A DNA stretch of 8,424 nucleotides, taken from NCBI GenBank assembly GCA_947464365.1, contig CANHWS010000149.1, positions 1-8,424 on the forward strand, written 5' to 3'. Under the pieces are notes generated by a model. The model saw only the letters and a program-made list of their open reading frames with translations. It was not told the origin of the DNA and searched no databases. Within the stretch, counting starts at the first letter, position 1, and each line of letters starts with the position of its first letter. The position numbers were made by a program, and so were the translations under genes. This DNA comes from Cytophagaceae bacterium (lineage in GTDB: Bacteria; Bacteroidota; Bacteroidia; Cytophagales; Flexibacteraceae). Below are positions 1-5,727 of this stretch, piece by piece.

Positions 1-101
1 AAAAATAGGGCTACTTGCAGATCTACCTGTTTGCCTGTGACATCCTTAAGGGCACTTTGGGCCAGTTTCCAGCGTTGTTCGGTTTCTAGTTCTAGGGCCA
101 T
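1..101 (-). CDS. 5' part of an unidentified gene, cut by the left edge
   Basis: This is an open frame from an ATG at 101-99 to the window edge, 33 codons with no stop. It begins MALELETEQRWKLAQ and continues through a stretch reading TGKQVDLQVALF. Codon choice (GCC, CTA, CTG, ACC, GGC) matches the neighbouring genes. An in-frame TGA lies seven codons upstream, so the start is well bounded, and an AACC motif lies 7 bases before the ATG, as in most other genes here. The peptide looks like a soluble, charged, helical N-terminus with no signal peptide. From memory the D-L-x-x-x-L-F pattern resembles a small conserved Bacteroidota hypothetical protein, but I cannot confirm this and assign no function. 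A terminator separates it from the sigma factor gene, so it probably has its own promoter. Confidence 0.5.
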   Translation of the reverse strand, partial: MALELETEQRWKLAQSALKDVTGKQVDLQVALF

Positions 102-281
102 AAGGGCAGGTTGATTGGCTCAGGTGGAGGCTTGGCGGTTGGAGGAAATTATGCCTTCAGGTTGTGTTATGGGGCGCCATTTAAAGCTATAGCTACCGAC
201 AATTAGTGCAATGTAAGCGACCAAGCAGTATTAAAGAGTCTTAGGTTGTCAATGAGGCGACCATATAGACCTTGAAGCCCC

Positions 282-289
282 CAAAATTA
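282..289 (-). promoter_or_regulatory. Possible Bacteroidota -7 element for the left-edge gene
   Basis: On the minus strand this reads TAATTTTG, an exact match to the TAnnTTTG element of Bacteroidota promoters. It lies about 180 bases before the ATG at 101. No good TTTG -33 element sits 19-21 bases upstream, and an exact match of this size is expected a few times by chance in a window of this length, so support is weak. Confidence 0.3.
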
Positions 290-350
290 CGTCAACCAAG
301 CCAATATCATAACCTTATAGGTTTGTTAAGGTTGTAGTTAACAGAGTGGG

Positions 351-390
351 TAAAATCAAAAAGGCGATCCAACCAATGTCGGAACGCCTT
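351..390 (-). terminator. Rho-independent terminator of the sigma factor gene
   Basis: On the minus strand AAGGCG pairs with CGCCTT. A T:T mismatch follows, then an inner TCC/GGA stem around a 10-base loop. The stem is followed directly by TTTGATTTTA, giving a T-rich tract. It lies 69 bases past the sigma factor stop codon and would separate that transcript from the gene at the left edge. Confidence 0.75.
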
Positions 391-458
391 GTTAGGGACT
401 ACAATACTAGTTAGCTGGTATAAAATTTTGAGGACGCTTATTTACATATGACGCCAGA

Positions 459-965
459 CTAGTCGGCGTACATGGATAATGTCGATTTTAGGTCCTTGCG
501 CGCTAGGTGTATTCTGTTCTTGACGGTGCCGATAGGGATGTTTAGTTTCTCGGCGATCTCATGGTATTTGAATCCACGGAAATACATCATAAACGGAGCA
601 CGATGGTTTTCGTCTAGGTTGCCAATGGCGTTGTTGATATCCTCCATCGCGAATTGCGAGTTGGCCAGGTTGTAGGTCACGCTACCTGACGAATTGATGT
701 AGTGTAGATTGTCGGTCGTGTCGATGAAAGTACGCTTACGAACCAACCGTTGATAGTTGGTGATAAACGTGTTTTTCATGATCGTGTACAGCCATGCCTT
801 CAGGTTGGTGCCATCCGTAAATTTATCACGGTGCATCAGTGCCTTGATCATGGTGTCTTGCAGCAAGTCATTAGCATCCTCAACGTCTTTGGTGAGACGC
901 ACGGCAAAAGGCTTGAGCGCTTTGCTGGTTTGTGAGATGTTATAGTTGAATTCGATGGCTGTCAT
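459..965 (-). CDS. ECF-type RNA polymerase sigma factor (sigma-70 family)
   Basis: This 168-residue cytoplasmic protein has the two-domain layout and length of an extracytoplasmic-function sigma factor. Sigma region 2 spans about residues 16-75, with the helix reading DVEDANDLLQDTMIKAL and the LKAWLYTIMKNTF segment that contacts core polymerase and the -10 element. Sigma region 4 spans about 112-163, with the helix-turn-helix reading YHEIAEKLNIPIGTVKNRI for -35 recognition. The linker between them is short and lacks region 3, as expected for the group. The wording is typical of a widely conserved Bacteroidota ECF family. It starts at the ATG 965-963, with AACC 9 bases upstream. No anti-sigma factor lies next to it: a terminator follows downstream and the upstream neighbour is divergent. 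Its regulator and target promoters cannot be read from this window. Confidence 0.93.
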   Translation of the reverse strand: MTAIEFNYNISQTSKALKPFAVRLTKDVEDANDLLQDTMIKALMHRDKFTDGTNLKAWLYTIMKNTFITNYQRLVRKRTFIDTTDNLHYINSSGSVTYNLANSQFAMEDINNAIGNLDENHRAPFMMYFRGFKYHEIAEKLNIPIGTVKNRIHLARKDLKSTLSMYAD

Positions 966-987
966 GTCCGATCTGGTTTTGTTGAGT

Positions 988-1019
988 CAAAGGTCTTTAA
1001 AGTTAAACAAACTACCAAG
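988..1019 (-). promoter_or_regulatory. Candidate promoter of the sigma factor gene
   Basis: On the minus strand CTTG (1019-1016) and GACCTTTG (995-988) are separated by 20 bases. This resembles the Bacteroidota pattern TTTG-N19-21-TAnnTTTG with one mismatch in each element. Transcription would start near 981, giving a leader of about 16 bases before the ATG. The elements are imperfect, so this is only a candidate. Confidence 0.33.
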
Positions 1020-1055
1020 CGTATGTTTAATATTTTTTGGTAATGGTTAAACAAA
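1002..1055. repeat. Cluster of TTAAACA-type sites upstream of the sigma gene
   Basis: GTTAAACAAA occurs twice in direct orientation (1002-1011 and 1046-1055). Between them is the inverted 7-mer TGTTTAA (1024-1030). The centres of the three TTAAACA/TGTTTAA cores lie about 21 and 23 bases apart, near two helical turns each. A fourth copy, TTAAACAAA, is at 1349-1357 in the same intergenic region. The inverted pair 1024-1030/1047-1053 could also form a weak hairpin. Local AT richness makes some of this expected by chance. Confidence 0.4.
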
Positions 1056-1547
1056 AAGGAACCCAAATTTTCGCCAAATGACTCCAAATGGCAGATTTTG
1101 ATGGTACTAGGGCAGATAATCACCCTAATTTTACTAGCCTCATAATGGGGTAGAATACCTAATAATGAGTAGTTGTACTTAATTAAAAGTGGCTTTTTTG
1201 GTACCTTCAGCCGCAAAAATGCTCAATTCCTGAGGGATAGGGTTTGGGCTGATCTACTGATCGCGACCAACTTGATCCGCACCTTGGGTTTGTTTACCCT
1301 GTGCCGTGCAAAGATCAAGCCCCAATCGGTGTGGATGTACAGGCTGTATTAAACAAAAGTGTCTTGACCTTATAACTAACGCTAGACAATTGAAAGCCAA
1401 AGCGTCTCAATTACCATCGCGTTCGTTTGGGCTATTGGTCCGTTGGTGGCTATCTTGCAGTGCCAGCCTTCTAATGCCGTGTAAAGACGATGTAGGTATC
1501 CTTCCGGATTGCCTTAGGGTTAGGCAACGTGTTCAACCATCACCACC

Positions 1548-2375
1548 ATGCTCCAAACGGATCCTCAATCTTTAGAAAAGTTAGCCCAGTCCGCGGCTGT
1601 TGTTGTCAGGCAGGCAGCTGATTTTTTGCGTAAGGAAGCAGCCTCTTTCAGTTGGGACAAAGTGGAGTACAAGGGCCTAAATGACCTTGTGAGCTATGTA
1701 GACCGCGAAACGGAACAACTACTGGTTGCCGGCTTGGCTGGTATCGTCCCTAATGCTCAGTTCCTGACAGAGGAGGGAACTGTCGCTCAGGCTGCCGAAT
1801 CAGCAGATAACCCTTATTGGATTATCGATCCCCTAGACGGCACAACTAACTTTACACACGGCTTGCCACCCTATGCAGTATCCGTAGGTCTATACTACCA
1901 CGGTGAGATTGTGGTAGGTATTGTGCACGAGGTTACCCATGATGAGCAGTTTGTGGCCTGGAAGGGTGGAGGATCTTGGTGCAACGGACGCCGGCTTCAG
2001 CTTCCGCAATCGGGCGAGCTTGGTCAAGCATTATTGGCGACGGGTTTCCCGTATAATATCTTCAGCGGTCTGGATGCTTATCTGGACATATTGGCAGAGC
2101 TAATGGTTAAGTGTCATGGATTGCGCCGTATGGGCAGTGCTAGTGTTGACCTAGCCTATGTCGCAGCAGGGCGTTTCCAGGGTTTTTTTGAGTATAACCT
2201 AAAGGCATGGGATGTGGCCGCAGGGATTCTATTGGTCCAAGAGGCCGGTGGGTACGTTTCCGACTTCGTGGGAGGCAATAACTACCTTTTTGGCAAACAA
2301 ATTGTAGCGGCAGGCTATGTCCATCCGGACCTCCTAGCTGTAGTCAAATCACATTGGCCAAAATCTGGCCTTTGA
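1548..2375 (+). CDS. Inositol monophosphatase family protein
   Basis: This 275-residue cytosolic, metal-dependent sugar-phosphate phosphatase hydrolyses myo-inositol 1-phosphate or a related phosphomonoester in characterised relatives. All family landmarks are present. K42-G43-x-N45-D46 leads into L-V-S-Y-V-D51. The metal-binding acidic pair is E75-E76 in LTEEG. The signature WIIDPLDGTTNF (91-102) supplies D94 and D97, and the second signature WDVAAGILLVQEAGG (221-235) supplies D222. G191-LRRMGSASVDLAYVAAGRF matches the substrate-proximal region. Length is normal and no key residue is missing. The ATG at 1548 follows CACCACC and has AACC 9 bases upstream. The next gene is 108 bases downstream on the same strand and may be co-transcribed. 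The family has diverse substrates (inositol phosphate, fructose bisphosphate, histidinol phosphate, adenosine bisphosphate), so the substrate here is unknown. Confidence 0.93.
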   Translation: MLQTDPQSLEKLAQSAAVVVRQAADFLRKEAASFSWDKVEYKGLNDLVSYVDRETEQLLVAGLAGIVPNAQFLTEEGTVAQAAESADNPYWIIDPLDGTTNFTHGLPPYAVSVGLYYHGEIVVGIVHEVTHDEQFVAWKGGGSWCNGRRLQLPQSGELGQALLATGFPYNIFSGLDAYLDILAELMVKCHGLRRMGSASVDLAYVAAGRFQGFFEYNLKAWDVAAGILLVQEAGGYVSDFVGGNNYLFGKQIVAAGYVHPDLLAVVKSHWPKSGL

Positions 2376-2483
2376 TCTGCAACTAATCAGTAGGTGCCTT
2401 ATCTACAGGGACCTCAAAACCAATCAAGATTGCCAGGTGCTACTCTGGCTGATCATAACAAATTAACGAACCAACTCCTCACA

Positions 2484-2936
2484 ATGAGCCTAAAAACACA
2501 AATCGACGCCGACATCAAAACAGCCATGTTGGCCAAAGACAAAGACGGACTGCGTGCCCTCCGTGGCATCAAGCAGCTGATCTTGCTTGAAGAAACTAAG
2601 GAAGGAGCTGCCGGTGGGGACCTAACTACCGACCAAGAGCTTAAACTGCTGAGTAAGGCCGTCAAGCAACGGAAGGACAGCGCCGATATTTTTACCACAC
2701 AAAATCGGCCTGACCTTGCTGAGCCAGAATTGGCCGAGGTTGCCATTATTGAGCGTTATCTGCCCAAGCAGCTCTCTGCAGAAGAAATTGATGCAGCCAT
2801 CAAGCAAGTTATTGCCGAGGTGGGTGCTACTAGCATCAAGGATATGGGTAAGGTGATCGGTGCGGCCAATAAAGCTTTAGCTGGCCAAGCCGAAGGTAAG
2901 ACCATTGCTGACGCTGTCAAACGGCTATTGGCCTAG
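2484..2936 (+). CDS. YqeY/GatB-like domain protein
   Basis: This 150-residue protein is a stand-alone member of the GatB/YqeY family, which shares its fold with the C-terminal tRNA-binding tail of the GatB subunit of aspartyl/glutamyl-tRNA amidotransferase. The free-standing proteins have no firmly established role. Family marks are M15-LAKDKDGLRALRGIK (15-30), KQRKDS (61-66), ERYLPKQLS (90-98) and DMGKVIGA (120-127), ending in a helix rich in Lys and Leu. Length equals the family norm. The ATG at 2484 is preferred over an upstream in-frame GTG at 2394: the 30 extra residues would be unconserved in character, while 2484 gives the typical MSLKTQI start with AACC 11 bases upstream. It follows the phosphatase gene by 108 bases. 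No terminator is evident after the stop. Confidence 0.93.
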   Translation: MSLKTQIDADIKTAMLAKDKDGLRALRGIKQLILLEETKEGAAGGDLTTDQELKLLSKAVKQRKDSADIFTTQNRPDLAEPELAEVAIIERYLPKQLSAEEIDAAIKQVIAEVGATSIKDMGKVIGAANKALAGQAEGKTIADAVKRLLA

Positions 2937-3010
2937 TGCCCTTAGTAAACTAATTATGGCAATGACCTTTGGCTGATACCCATGGTTTTAGGCAAAGTTC
3001 CGTTAGTGGC

Positions 3011-3042
3011 TTGACATAGGCTACCATAAGTCCGTACTTTTG
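3011..3042 (+). promoter_or_regulatory. Bacteroidota-type promoter of the oxygenase gene
   Basis: TTG at 3011-3013 (preceded by C, so CTTG against the ideal TTTG) is followed after 21 bases by TACTTTTG at 3035-3042, an exact TAnnTTTG -7 element. The spacing fits the phylum's housekeeping promoter. Transcription would begin near 3049, leaving a leader of about 120 bases before the ATG at 3168. This is the best promoter match I found in the window. Confidence 0.6.
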
Positions 3043-3167
3043 ACACTAATCGTGCTCCAAGCAAAGCCATCCTATTTCGATTTTTCTACCTGATAGACAG
3101 CAAGCTAAACTGGCATCTGGTTTTGTTTTCCTACTATTATCACCAACCAAGCACTACCTGAATTTTT

Positions 3168-4139
3168 ATGTCCCAAGCCCTCTTAGATACCATTCCTTCG
3201 GTCGACCTTGCAGAGTTCACCAGTGGGGATCCGGCTCGCAAAGCAGCTTTCGTTGCTGCCCTCGGCGAAGCCTTTACTAATATCGGTTTTGTTGCGGTCA
3301 AGGGCCATGGCCTTAGTGATGACCTGCAAAAGCGACTTTACGGAAATAGCCAAGCCTTTTTTGACCTGTCTGATGAGGTCAAACAGAAATATGAGCACCC
3401 TGAAATTGGCTACCAGCGTGGCTATACTGGCCGTGGTAAGGAAAGCGCCAAAGGTAGCAGTACCGGCGATCTGAAAGAGTTCTATCACTTTGGTCAAACT
3501 GTGACCGATGGTGACCCGATCGCCAAGGAGTATCCAGAAAATGTTTTGGTCGAGGAGCTACCTGCCTTTAACGAAGCAGCCCTCGAGAGTTATGCAACGC
3601 TCGAAAAAGCTGGCAAAAACTTGCTTCGATCAATCGCCATTTACCTAGACTTGGCCGAGGACTTCTTCGAGGACAAGGTCCATAATGGCAACAGCATCTT
3701 GCGTCCTATCCACTACTACCCAATTCAGGATCCAGATAGCGTTCCAGCCGATGCTGTTCGCGCTGCAGCACACGGGGATATCAACCTGATTACCTTATTG
3801 ATGGGGGCTAGTGCCGAAGGCCTGCAAGTGCTTCGTCGTGATGGTTTCTGGATCCCGATCACTGCACTGCCAGACCAGGTTGTGGTCAACGTAGGTGATA
3901 TGCTCGATCGCCTCACCAATCACAAACTCAAGAGTACCATCCATAGGGTAGTCAACCCTCCGCGTGAGAAGATGGGCAACTCTCGTTACAGCATCCCTTT
4001 CTTTATGCACCCACGTAGCGAAATGGACTTAACCTGTCTCGAAAGCTGCATCGATGCAGAGAACCCCAAGTTATATAATGACCTCACGGCTGGGGCTTTC
4101 CTTGAGGAGCGCCTAAGGGAGCTAGGCTTGCGGAAATAA
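3168..4139 (+). CDS. 2-oxoglutarate/Fe(II)-dependent oxygenase, isopenicillin N synthase type
   Basis: This 323-residue soluble protein has the two-part layout of plant-type non-haem iron dioxygenases. The N-terminal domain (about 8-130) starts IPSVDLAEF and includes FTNIGFVAVKGHGL. The C-terminal double-stranded beta-helix covers about 175-280. The iron triad is visible as H202 and D204 in AAHGDINLITLL and H259 in STIHRVVNP. R273-x-S275 in SRYSIPFF is the expected 2-oxoglutarate carboxylate clamp. The protein is complete. It starts at the ATG 3168 after an AACC-containing leader (19 bases away). A promoter precedes it and a strong terminator follows, so it is probably a single-gene unit. Family members hydroxylate, desaturate or cyclise small molecules. 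No neighbour reveals the substrate, and a beta-lactam role is not implied by the family name. Confidence 0.92.
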   Translation: MSQALLDTIPSVDLAEFTSGDPARKAAFVAALGEAFTNIGFVAVKGHGLSDDLQKRLYGNSQAFFDLSDEVKQKYEHPEIGYQRGYTGRGKESAKGSSTGDLKEFYHFGQTVTDGDPIAKEYPENVLVEELPAFNEAALESYATLEKAGKNLLRSIAIYLDLAEDFFEDKVHNGNSILRPIHYYPIQDPDSVPADAVRAAAHGDINLITLLMGASAEGLQVLRRDGFWIPITALPDQVVVNVGDMLDRLTNHKLKSTIHRVVNPPREKMGNSRYSIPFFMHPRSEMDLTCLESCIDAENPKLYNDLTAGAFLEERLRELGLRK

Positions 4140-4171
4140 TGAGCAATCAAATTTCAGCAGGACACTAAGGT

Positions 4172-4233
4172 AAAACCACCTATCGACAGGCGCCTCAATT
4201 GCCAATTTCGATCGGTGGTTTTCTCCTTTTCTT
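4172..4233 (+). terminator. Strong Rho-independent terminator after the oxygenase gene
   Basis: AAAACCACC (4172-4180) pairs with GGTGGTTTT (4214-4222). After one T:C mismatch the stem continues with ATCGA (4182-4186) and TCGAT (4208-4212). A 21-base loop contains a smaller GGC/GCC pairing. The T-rich tail TTTTCTCCTTTTCTT follows. It begins 33 bases past the oxygenase stop. Confidence 0.8.
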
Positions 4234-4250
4234 ATAGACTTTTCTCGGGT

Positions 4251-4264
4251 TTGGTCATGACCAA
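4251..4264. repeat. Perfect 14-base palindrome, copy 1 (intergenic)
   Basis: TTGGTCATGACCAA reads the same on both strands and occurs again, identical, at 6247-6260 inside the flippase-like gene. This copy lies between the oxygenase terminator and the next gene, where a dimeric regulator could bind. No function is demonstrated. Confidence 0.6.
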
Positions 4265-4446
4265 GGACAGAATCTGGAGTTACTTTGATGCTTCCGGCGG
4301 TATCCAACAATGTTATTCTGTGCGATTCTATGGAGGCTTCTGGTTATTATTGCTCCATCATTAACCCAACTATGATATCAACACCAAATCAGGACCAATC
4401 GTACGAACCACATTCGCTATTTGGGGCTTTGTGCAAGGTTGTGGGC

Positions 4447-5595
4447 ATGACTAGGCTTGTTGCCTTGATGTTGATGGTCAGCCTTGCCATTGGCAGCTAT
4501 GCACAGGAAATTAAGCAATCGGCTCTGGAGGATGTGGTCATCATGCAGGATGGCACCTCGGCCCAATGTCTGATTACAGCAGTAGATGCTCAAACAATCC
4601 AGTATCGTAACCTAGCTAATCAAGTAACGAAGGTCAATGTAGCGGATGTCCTAACTTTTTATGTTGGATCGCAGGCTAGGCTAGAGGCACTCAGTGTTCC
4701 GACCGCAGTATACGTCCAGAAGTATCAAAATGCGCAAGACCTGTTCCTGTTGCAGTCTGGCAAAAGGTTGCTAACAACTTTGCTTGACATCAATAGTCTT
4801 TACTTTGTGGTCCAGCGCAGCTTGCAGGATACCACCCGGCTCGACATCCCGATAGACTCGGTTGTGTCGTTTAATACCAATAAGCCATTCCTGAAACGGG
4901 CGTTAGAGGATTTTCCGTCCGTCAATAGGCTATATGCACCCATTCAGGATCTTGACAAAATTGCCCAGAAGGACCGTGGTACAACCAACTGGAATGCGGA
5001 CTACATTGTGCTCCGGAACGGCGATGTCGTCCGCGGGGTGATCATTGATGCAGATTCAACATCGTCATTGACCTACATTCCGGCCTATTTTGCTGAGCAT
5101 AGTTTCCGACCCATTACTCTGCCATGGTCTGCCATTCGTGGCATAGACTACTGGCCAGATCCTAACCCATTTCATGAGCCTCGTTGGTACAAACACACGC
5201 GACAATACCAAGAGCCAATCCTGAAGTCGGTCCTAACTCGCGAGATCGATGGTAACTCCCAATTTATTCTGACAAAACTGCCTGATGAACAACGTGTAGC
5301 CGCCTCTAAAATGCGCTGGAAGCTACTGGAGGGTACCGTGTTGCTAGCTGGTGGATTTTGTACCTTTGGCTGGGGATACCAACAGCTGGGCATTAACCAA
5401 CGTGCCAGTAATGATCCAGGTGTGGTCGCTTCATCTGTCGGGATGGCTGCCGGCCTTGCTATCATGGGTGTGAGCTATTACAGCCTTGCAGAGGGTATCC
5501 ATAACATCAGGGTTTATTTCCGCCTCCGGCACATCCAGAAGACCTTGCAGATCACGCCAACTGGTACTGGTGTCAGTATGCGATATCGGTTTTGA
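4447..5595 (+). CDS. Exported protein with three beta-motif repeats, function unknown
   Basis: This 382-residue protein is not one I can name. The ATG at 4447 gives a textbook signal peptide, MTRLVALMLMVSLAIGSYA, with likely cleavage before Q20. An earlier in-frame start (TTG 4285 or ATG 4288) would bury it behind about 54 unremarkable residues. Three related units follow. Each opens D-x5-[DSN]-G with a beta strand (D29-G36, D98-G105, D185-G192) and closes with a hydrophobic strand ending near V-L-T-F (67-71), V-V-S-F (139-142) and I-R-G-I (230-233). This pattern resembles a beta element common in Bacteroidota envelope proteins (D-x-I-x-L-K-x-G). Two apolar, Gly-rich segments (about 294-315 and 325-350) may span a membrane. 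The C-terminus, PTGTGVSMRYRF, ends in alternating residues and Phe, as in some outer-membrane proteins. It is probably periplasmic or envelope-anchored, with no visible catalytic motif. Confidence 0.8.
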   Translation: MTRLVALMLMVSLAIGSYAQEIKQSALEDVVIMQDGTSAQCLITAVDAQTIQYRNLANQVTKVNVADVLTFYVGSQARLEALSVPTAVYVQKYQNAQDLFLLQSGKRLLTTLLDINSLYFVVQRSLQDTTRLDIPIDSVVSFNTNKPFLKRALEDFPSVNRLYAPIQDLDKIAQKDRGTTNWNADYIVLRNGDVVRGVIIDADSTSSLTYIPAYFAEHSFRPITLPWSAIRGIDYWPDPNPFHEPRWYKHTRQYQEPILKSVLTREIDGNSQFILTKLPDEQRVAASKMRWKLLEGTVLLAGGFCTFGWGYQQLGINQRASNDPGVVASSVGMAAGLAIMGVSYYSLAEGIHNIRVYFRLRHIQKTLQITPTGTGVSMRYRF

Positions 5596-5727
5596 CGCTC
5601 AGTACCAACTATCCTGCTGGTCGATTGGCGCAGATAGTCCTTGGTCCCCCCATGTGATATCTGGTTAACCAATAGCTTGGCCTAAATTGGACCCACAATC
5701 AGTCATTATAAAAGGCCTCCACTTTCC

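Larger units (their letters stand above)
102..458. other. Intergenic region between two minus-strand genes
   Basis: These 357 bases have no convincing open frame on either strand. They contain the sigma gene terminator (351-390), a small AACCTTA/TAAGGTT hairpin (311-317 with 327-333) without a T tract, and a possible -7 promoter element for the left-edge gene (282-289). I see no tRNA or other RNA gene. Confidence 0.5.
966..1547. other. Divergent intergenic region, no convincing gene
   Basis: These 582 bases lie between the sigma gene (minus) and the phosphatase gene (plus). The half near the sigma gene (about 990-1210) is AT-rich and carries TTAAACA-type sites and a weak promoter candidate. 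The other half (about 1217-1547) has no exact TAnnTTTG on the plus strand, no clear hairpin with a T tract, and no tRNA-like T-arm. Short open frames exist on both strands, but they have Cys/Arg/Ser/Pro-rich or otherwise implausible composition and no domain-like pattern. A long 5' leader or small RNA cannot be excluded. Confidence 0.5.
4140..4446. other. Intergenic region before the triple-repeat protein
   Basis: These 307 bases hold the oxygenase terminator (4172-4233) and a perfect 14-base palindrome (4251-4264). The stretch from 4288 to 4446 is open in the frame of the next gene, but it encodes a sequence without signal or domain character and is more likely the 5' leader. No exact TAnnTTTG was seen. 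TTACTTTG at 4280-4287 is one base off but has no well-placed -33 partner. Confidence 0.45.

Noticed and set aside
311..333. AACCTTA/TAAGGTT hairpin near the sigma gene terminator
   Set aside because: It has a seven-pair AT-rich stem without a T tract on either strand. The hairpin at 361-390 is the better terminator.
962..1216. Minus-strand open frame of 84 codons in the AT-rich intergenic region
   Set aside because: It overlaps the sigma gene start and covers its promoter region. The translated sequence has no domain pattern, and its composition reflects the AT-rich DNA.
1306..1575. Plus-strand open frame of 89 codons ahead of the phosphatase
   Set aside because: Its composition is rich in Cys, Arg, Ser and Pro, it overlaps the phosphatase start in another frame, and it has no recognisable motif.
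2356..2370. GGCCA/TGGCC hairpin at the end of the phosphatase gene followed by TTT
   Set aside because: The stem has only five pairs, sits inside the coding sequence and has only three T residues after it, so it is too weak to call a terminator.
2428..2453. GCCAG/CTGGC hairpin in the leader of the YqeY-like gene
   Set aside because: The stem is short and no regulatory partner or known riboswitch pattern is visible, so it is within what chance would give.
2394..2483. N-terminal extension of the YqeY-like protein from an upstream GTG
   Set aside because: The ATG at 2484 gives the family's normal length and N-terminus and has AACC at a good spacing. The extra 30 residues look like translated leader.
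4285..4446. N-terminal extension of the triple-repeat protein from TTG 4285 or ATG 4288
   Set aside because: The ATG at 4447 places a clean signal peptide at the N-terminus. The extension would put about 54 polar, unstructured residues ahead of it.
5662..5671. TGGTTAACCA palindrome before the flippase-like gene
   Set aside because: A 10-base palindrome is common by chance and I saw no second copy.
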